Assembly: GCA_910588845.1 (NCBI GenBank)
Contig: CAJURU010000010.1
Location: forward strand, 48,135 to 112,134
Length of the DNA: 64,000 nucleotides
Direction: 5' to 3'
DNA from: an uncultured Lachnospiraceae bacterium
Lineage (GTDB): Bacteria > Bacillota > Clostridia > Lachnospirales > Lachnospiraceae
In this document: in pieces, positions 60,290 to 64,000 of the stretch
How the letters are laid out: every line of letters begins with the position of its first letter
How positions within the stretch are numbered: position 1 is the stretch's first letter
The notes under the pieces: model-generated
What the model was told of the DNA's origin: nothing
Seen by the model: the letters and a program-made list of their open reading frames with translations, nothing else
Databases searched by the model: none
Program-made: the position numbers and the translations under genes

Positions 60290-60904
60290 ATGGGAAAGAA
60301 AAAGAATACAATGCCTATGTTTGGGCAGATGTTACATGGCAAGAAGATTCCTCTGCTTATTTTAGACCAAAAATGGCACCAGTTATTTTTGGATGGAATC
60401 AAGCCAAAGGAAATAGAAAAGCTGGAGCAGAAGCTCAATAAACAACTGGCAGCGCAGGGCCGTTTCAACCAGGAACAGAAAGACCTCAAGGTCCTCAAGA
60501 CGAAGCTGATGAAAAATATTGTAGTTAATATGGATGAAATCAGCGAGCATGGGCAGGAGACAAAGAAATTGCAGGAAGACCGCCGTCTTATCACGGAGAT
60601 TAATGATAAGATGGAGGATGGGGAATCACAGCTTCGCAAATTGCAGGAGGAAATGCAGGAGGACAATCTTCGTCTGATGGTGGAAACCATGGAGTACTGT
60701 TATCGGATTATGAATAGCAATGAGGCAGAACGAGAACAATTGATTGTCAGAATTGCTCAAATGCGCACAGAATTAAAGACGAAGATTTTCCGCCGTGAGG
60801 CGATTGAGGAGCAGAACCGCGGCATCTATGCGTACTTACATGATATTTTTGGCGCACAGGTGCTTGAAGTATTTGATTTAAAATATGAAGACGAATATAA
60901 GTAG
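60290..60904 (+). CDS. Coiled-coil protein downstream of rex, function unknown
   Basis: 204 residues from ATG 60290 (a GTG at 60281 is an alternative). A basic N terminus and a segment ending PLLILDQKWHQLF are followed by two coiled-coil stretches (about 35-75 and 85-130) and a helical C terminus ending DIFGAQVLEVFDLKYED. No membrane segment or known domain. It is immediately behind rex and probably co-transcribed. The SD is poor, so it may depend on translational coupling. Confidence 0.78.
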   Translation: MGKKKNTMPMFGQMLHGKKIPLLILDQKWHQLFLDGIKPKEIEKLEQKLNKQLAAQGRFNQEQKDLKVLKTKLMKNIVVNMDEISEHGQETKKLQEDRRLITEINDKMEDGESQLRKLQEEMQEDNLRLMVETMEYCYRIMNSNEAEREQLIVRIAQMRTELKTKIFRREAIEEQNRGIYAYLHDIFGAQVLEVFDLKYEDEYK

Positions 60905-61097
60905 CAGTTCAGCCATCGCTTGTATTATGTGCAAATTATACAAAGCTCCTCGCGGGTAAATATGATTTGCGTATAATGTGGGAGAAAGGAAAACGCCATT
61001 ATTATAAATGGCTCGGCTGGACTGTTTTTTGTATCATAGGGTACGGTTTTGTAGTTCCTATGTTATAAAATTTTTATTTTTATGAGGAGGCGGGGAA

Positions 61098-62696
61098 ATG
61101 AGAATTCTTGTTGACAGTAAACAGATGAAACGATGTGACAGCAATACTATTGAGCATTTTGGCATACCATCCCTGGTACTGATGGAACGCGCGGCCATGG
61201 GGGTTGTAGAGGAAATTGAGAAGTGCTTTCCGGCTGCGTCCGCGACAAATGGCATTTTACTTGTCTGCGGTTATGGAAATAATGGCGGGGATGGACTAGC
61301 GATTGCCAGAATGCTCTGGCAGAAGGGGTACACAGTCACTGTCGTTATGCCGCCAGGAGAGTATAATATTTCGGAAGAAACCAAAGTGCAGATGAATATT
61401 TTAGAGAAGTATCAAATTCCCATCAAAAGCCGCATACCGAACAGAGAATTTGATATGGTTGTGGACGCGCTGTTTGGTATCGGCCTGACAAGGGATCTAA
61501 CAGGGCTTTGTCTGGAATACGTGCTTGAGATGAACGAAATGCGTGGGAGGAAAGTGGCTGTGGACATTCCATCGGGAATCAATGGAGACACTGGCGCCGT
61601 GATGGGGGCAGCTTTTTATGCAGATATGACGGTGACATTTGCCTTTGCCAAATTGGGGCTTTTACTGTTTCCGGGTGCGGAATATGCAGGCGAGGTTGTT
61701 GTGAAAGAAATTGGCATAGACAGATGTAGTTTTCTTGACGTTAAGCCTAATACCTTTTGTCTGGATGAAGGAGACTTATGTGAAATTCCCTCGCGCAAAA
61801 CGCGTTCTAATAAGGGGAGTTATGGCAAAGTGCTCACGATTGCGGGACAGAAAAATATGGTGGGGGCAGCATTTTTAAGCGCCAAAGCATCCTATCTGAC
61901 CGGTGCAGGGCTGGTAAAAATATTGACGCCGGAAGAGAATCGCGTCATCTTGCAGCAGCTTTTGCCCGAGGCAATTCTGGCGACTTACACAGACGTACAG
62001 GAAAACGTAAATTACGCTTGTGCAAACATGAAGGGAACTACGCAGTCTTGTAATGATGCGCTGGAGAGTTTGCAGGAATTTTTATCATGGGCTTCTGTTG
62101 TGGTGGCGGGGCCCGGAATTGGCACAGGAGCACAGGCGAAATCTATCATTAAAAAGATTCTCGCGTGTGTTGACGTTCCGCTTATTTTGGATGCGGACGG
62201 CTTGAATATTGTGGCGGAGCATCCTGAATGGCTGAAGGAAGCAAAAGGAACAGTGATTGTGACGCCGCACTTGGGCGAGATGGCAAGGCTTATCCAGAAA
62301 GATATTCCTTTCATTCAAAACAGAATGTTGGAGACAGCAAAGGAGTTTGCAGAGGAGTATCATGTTATCTGTGTTTTAAAAGACGCACGGACAGTTACGG
62401 CAATGCCTGGCGGCATAGCCTGGGTAAATGCCAGCGGTAATAACGGTATGGCGACAGCAGGGGCAGGGGATGTTTTAACCGGAATCATTGCCGGTCTGGT
62501 TGCACAGGGCATGGAGCCGCAATACGCGGCTTCTATAGGCGTATATCTCCATGGATTAGCCGGGGAAGCACAGACAGAGGACAGGGGTACTTATGGCCTG
62601 ATGGCGCAGGATATCCTGGAAGGCATTGTATGTGTCTTGAAGAAAATCCATCGGGGTATTATGCCCTATACGGTGAGCGGGAGCGTGGATTGGTAA
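61098..62696 (+). CDS. nnr: Bifunctional NAD(P)H-hydrate epimerase / ADP-dependent dehydratase
   Basis: 532 residues, a natural fusion. The N-terminal YjeF/NnrE epimerase (about 1-215) has GNNGGDG at 60-66 and a VDIPSGINGDTG loop. The C-terminal NnrD kinase-like dehydratase (about 225-520) has VVAGPGIGT and the GAGDVLTGIIAG catalytic region at about 455. Together they repair damaged NAD(P)HX. SD GGAGGCGGGG precedes the ATG. The 193 bases upstream hold a TATAAT near 60974 and two small stem-loops. alr follows 31 bases later. Confidence 0.95.
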   Translation: MRILVDSKQMKRCDSNTIEHFGIPSLVLMERAAMGVVEEIEKCFPAASATNGILLVCGYGNNGGDGLAIARMLWQKGYTVTVVMPPGEYNISEETKVQMNILEKYQIPIKSRIPNREFDMVVDALFGIGLTRDLTGLCLEYVLEMNEMRGRKVAVDIPSGINGDTGAVMGAAFYADMTVTFAFAKLGLLLFPGAEYAGEVVVKEIGIDRCSFLDVKPNTFCLDEGDLCEIPSRKTRSNKGSYGKVLTIAGQKNMVGAAFLSAKASYLTGAGLVKILTPEENRVILQQLLPEAILATYTDVQENVNYACANMKGTTQSCNDALESLQEFLSWASVVVAGPGIGTGAQAKSIIKKILACVDVPLILDADGLNIVAEHPEWLKEAKGTVIVTPHLGEMARLIQKDIPFIQNRMLETAKEFAEEYHVICVLKDARTVTAMPGGIAWVNASGNNGMATAGAGDVLTGIIAGLVAQGMEPQYAASIGVYLHGLAGEAQTEDRGTYGLMAQDILEGIVCVLKKIHRGIMPYTVSGSVDW

Positions 62697-62727
62697 GAGA
62701 CTTTAGCGTAGGAAAGGAAAGTCAGGC

Positions 62728-63897
62728 ATGAAAACATATAGCAGGGTTTATGCACAGATAGATTTGGACGCCATTCTCCACAATATGGAGCAGATGCAAA
62801 AGAGGATCAGCCGCAACACGAAGATTATGGGGGTAATTAAGACTGACGGTTATGGACACGGCGCAGTACCGATTGGACGCGAACTTGAGAAATTGCATGT
62901 GACTTGGGGCTATGCTACGGCAACGGTGGAGGAGGCGCAGATTCTGCGCGAAAACGGCTTGAAAAAACCTATTTTAGTACTGGGCGCAAGTTTTCCAGAG
63001 AGTTATGGACTGCTGGCAGAGGAGGGTATCAGGGCAACGGTATTTTCTCTGCGTCAGGCGCAAGCGCTTGAACAGTATGCCAAAGAAGCAGAGAGGAAAA
63101 TCATTGTCCATGTGAAGATTGATACGGGTCTCAGCCGTCTGGGATTTCAGGTAACCGAGGAGGCGGCAGATGAGATTGCACAGATTTCGGCTATGCCGCA
63201 TATCGTAATAGAGGGAATGTTTACCCATTTTGCGAAAGCAGATGCCAGGGACAAAACTATGGCGAATGCTCAGGTACATAATTTTTCCCAAATGCGGGAA
63301 ATGCTTAACGAGCGCGGTGTTGAAATTCCGATTCTACACTGTTCTAACAGTGCGGCAATCATTGATATGCCGGCTGCGAACATGAGCGTAGTGCGTGCAG
63401 GAATCAGCTTGTACGGCATGTGGCCTTCGGATGAGGTCCAAAAGGGCAATCTTGATTTACAGCCGGTGTTGTCGTTAAAGAGCCAGGTTGTCTTTGTGAA
63501 AGAATTGGAAGCCGGGCGCACGATTAGTTATGGGGCAACTTATGAGACTGCCGGGAGGGAGCGGATTGCTACCATCCCTATCGGTTATGGAGACGGCTAT
63601 CCGCGGAGCCTCTCCAACAAAGGGTATGTTTTAATTCATGGAAAACGCGCGCCCATCTGCGGGAGGATCTGCATGGATCAATTTATGGTAAATGTGAGCC
63701 ATATTCCTGAGGCAAAAGAAGGGGACGCGGTAGTCTTGATCGGCAGGGATGGACAGGAAGTTATCTCCATGGAGGAAATTGGGGAGCTTTCCGGCAGATT
63801 TAATTATGAGTTCGCGTGCGATTTGAGCAAGCGTATTCCGCGCGTTTATGTAAAAGGCGGCAAAATTACAGAGACAAAGGACTATTTTGGCGGGTAA
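62728..63897 (+). CDS. alr: Alanine racemase
   Basis: PLP enzyme that makes D-alanine for peptidoglycan. 389 residues. The PLP lysine is Lys38 in GVIKTDGYGHG. The TIM barrel has MFTHFAKAD, and the C-terminal beta domain has the catalytic Tyr in TISYGATYE and the MDQFMVNV motif. SD GGAAAGG precedes the ATG. It is probably in an operon with nnr and with the MazF-type gene that begins 68 bases after the stop. Confidence 0.96.
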   Translation: MKTYSRVYAQIDLDAILHNMEQMQKRISRNTKIMGVIKTDGYGHGAVPIGRELEKLHVTWGYATATVEEAQILRENGLKKPILVLGASFPESYGLLAEEGIRATVFSLRQAQALEQYAKEAERKIIVHVKIDTGLSRLGFQVTEEAADEIAQISAMPHIVIEGMFTHFAKADARDKTMANAQVHNFSQMREMLNERGVEIPILHCSNSAAIIDMPAANMSVVRAGISLYGMWPSDEVQKGNLDLQPVLSLKSQVVFVKELEAGRTISYGATYETAGRERIATIPIGYGDGYPRSLSNKGYVLIHGKRAPICGRICMDQFMVNVSHIPEAKEGDAVVLIGRDGQEVISMEEIGELSGRFNYEFACDLSKRIPRVYVKGGKITETKDYFGG

Positions 63898-63965
63898 ATC
63901 TGAATACACACGAAAAAATTGGGAATAATAGGAAACAACCTATAAAGTTTTGGAGTGTGAGAAAA

Positions 63966-64000
63966 GTGGTTATTCATAGAGGAGATATTTATTATGCAGA
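63966..64000 (+). CDS. mazF: MazF/NdoA-type endoribonuclease toxin, 5' end only
   Basis: GTG at 63966 opens VVIHRGDIYYA and runs off the window. The GDIYYAD-like start is the hallmark of MazF/PemK (B. subtilis NdoA) toxins, which cleave mRNA at short specific sites. GGAG lies about 10 bases upstream. The position right after alr matches the Firmicutes alr-ndoA order, but there is no room for an antitoxin gene in the 68-base gap. Only 11 codons are visible, so the call rests on motif plus context. Confidence 0.8.
   Translation, partial: MVIHRGDIYYA

Overview
The window looks like chromosomal core from a low-to-mid GC anaerobic Clostridia, most like a Lachnospiraceae gut bacterium. The reasons are AGGAGG-type Shine-Dalgarno (SD) sites before nearly every gene, a Phe T-box leader on pheST, a Clostridia-style 6S RNA, short (archaeal-type) leuC and leuD, a V-type ATPase operon, a redox repressor Rex, SleB- and SpoIID-type wall genes, and a Cys/Gly-rich small protein of the kind seen in this family. 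I found no tRNA or rRNA genes, CRISPR array, prophage or complete insertion sequence. The species assignment is inference.

Layout. 0-5 kb: branched-chain amino acid synthesis (ilvC; leuC-leuD with a divergent LysR regulator) and a coiled-coil protein. 5-13 kb: an AP2/degenerate-HNH protein, a SleB-type hydrolase, thrC, a receiver/CheX-like pair, cdd, a 23-codon small gene and an L,D-transpeptidase. 12.8-13.2 kb: 6S RNA followed by a seven-copy 11-base motif and a terminator. 13-22 kb: a SpoIID-like protein, a BrkB-family membrane protein, the T-box leader with pheS-pheT, and queA. 22-24 kb: an IbrA/IbrB-like pair. 24-34 kb: two chemoreceptors, tyrA-aroA, an EF-G paralogue and a Cu/Zn superoxide dismutase. 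34-40 kb: leuS, a cell-wall amidase, small hypothetical genes and a palindromic element. 40.3-51 kb: a nine-subunit V-type ATPase operon that opens with a receiver-domain protein and has an exported metallophosphoesterase inserted between subunits B and D. 51-55.6 kb: a MoxR / DUF58 / transglutaminase trio close behind. 55.6-64 kb: a GntR regulator with icd, an ABC-F ATPase, rex, a coiled-coil protein, the NAD(P)HX repair enzyme, alr, and the first codons of a MazF-type toxin at the right edge.

How the parts fit. Most genes are housekeeping: amino acid synthesis, aminoacyl-tRNA supply, translation, envelope remodelling, ion pumping and redox control. The less ordinary signals lie between genes. 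A roughly 80-base repeat carrying a mini-ORF sits exactly between a stop codon and the next SD in two unrelated operons (leuC-leuD and ntpI-ntpK). In the second operon it is amplified in tandem at 60 bp and left in frame with ntpK. Other palindromic repeats fill the pheS leader and flank a small gene near 39.8 kb. The iterated ACCAAAGA-like motif behind the 6S RNA, the IbrA/B pair and the receiver protein translationally coupled to the V-ATPase operon are the other leads I would follow first.
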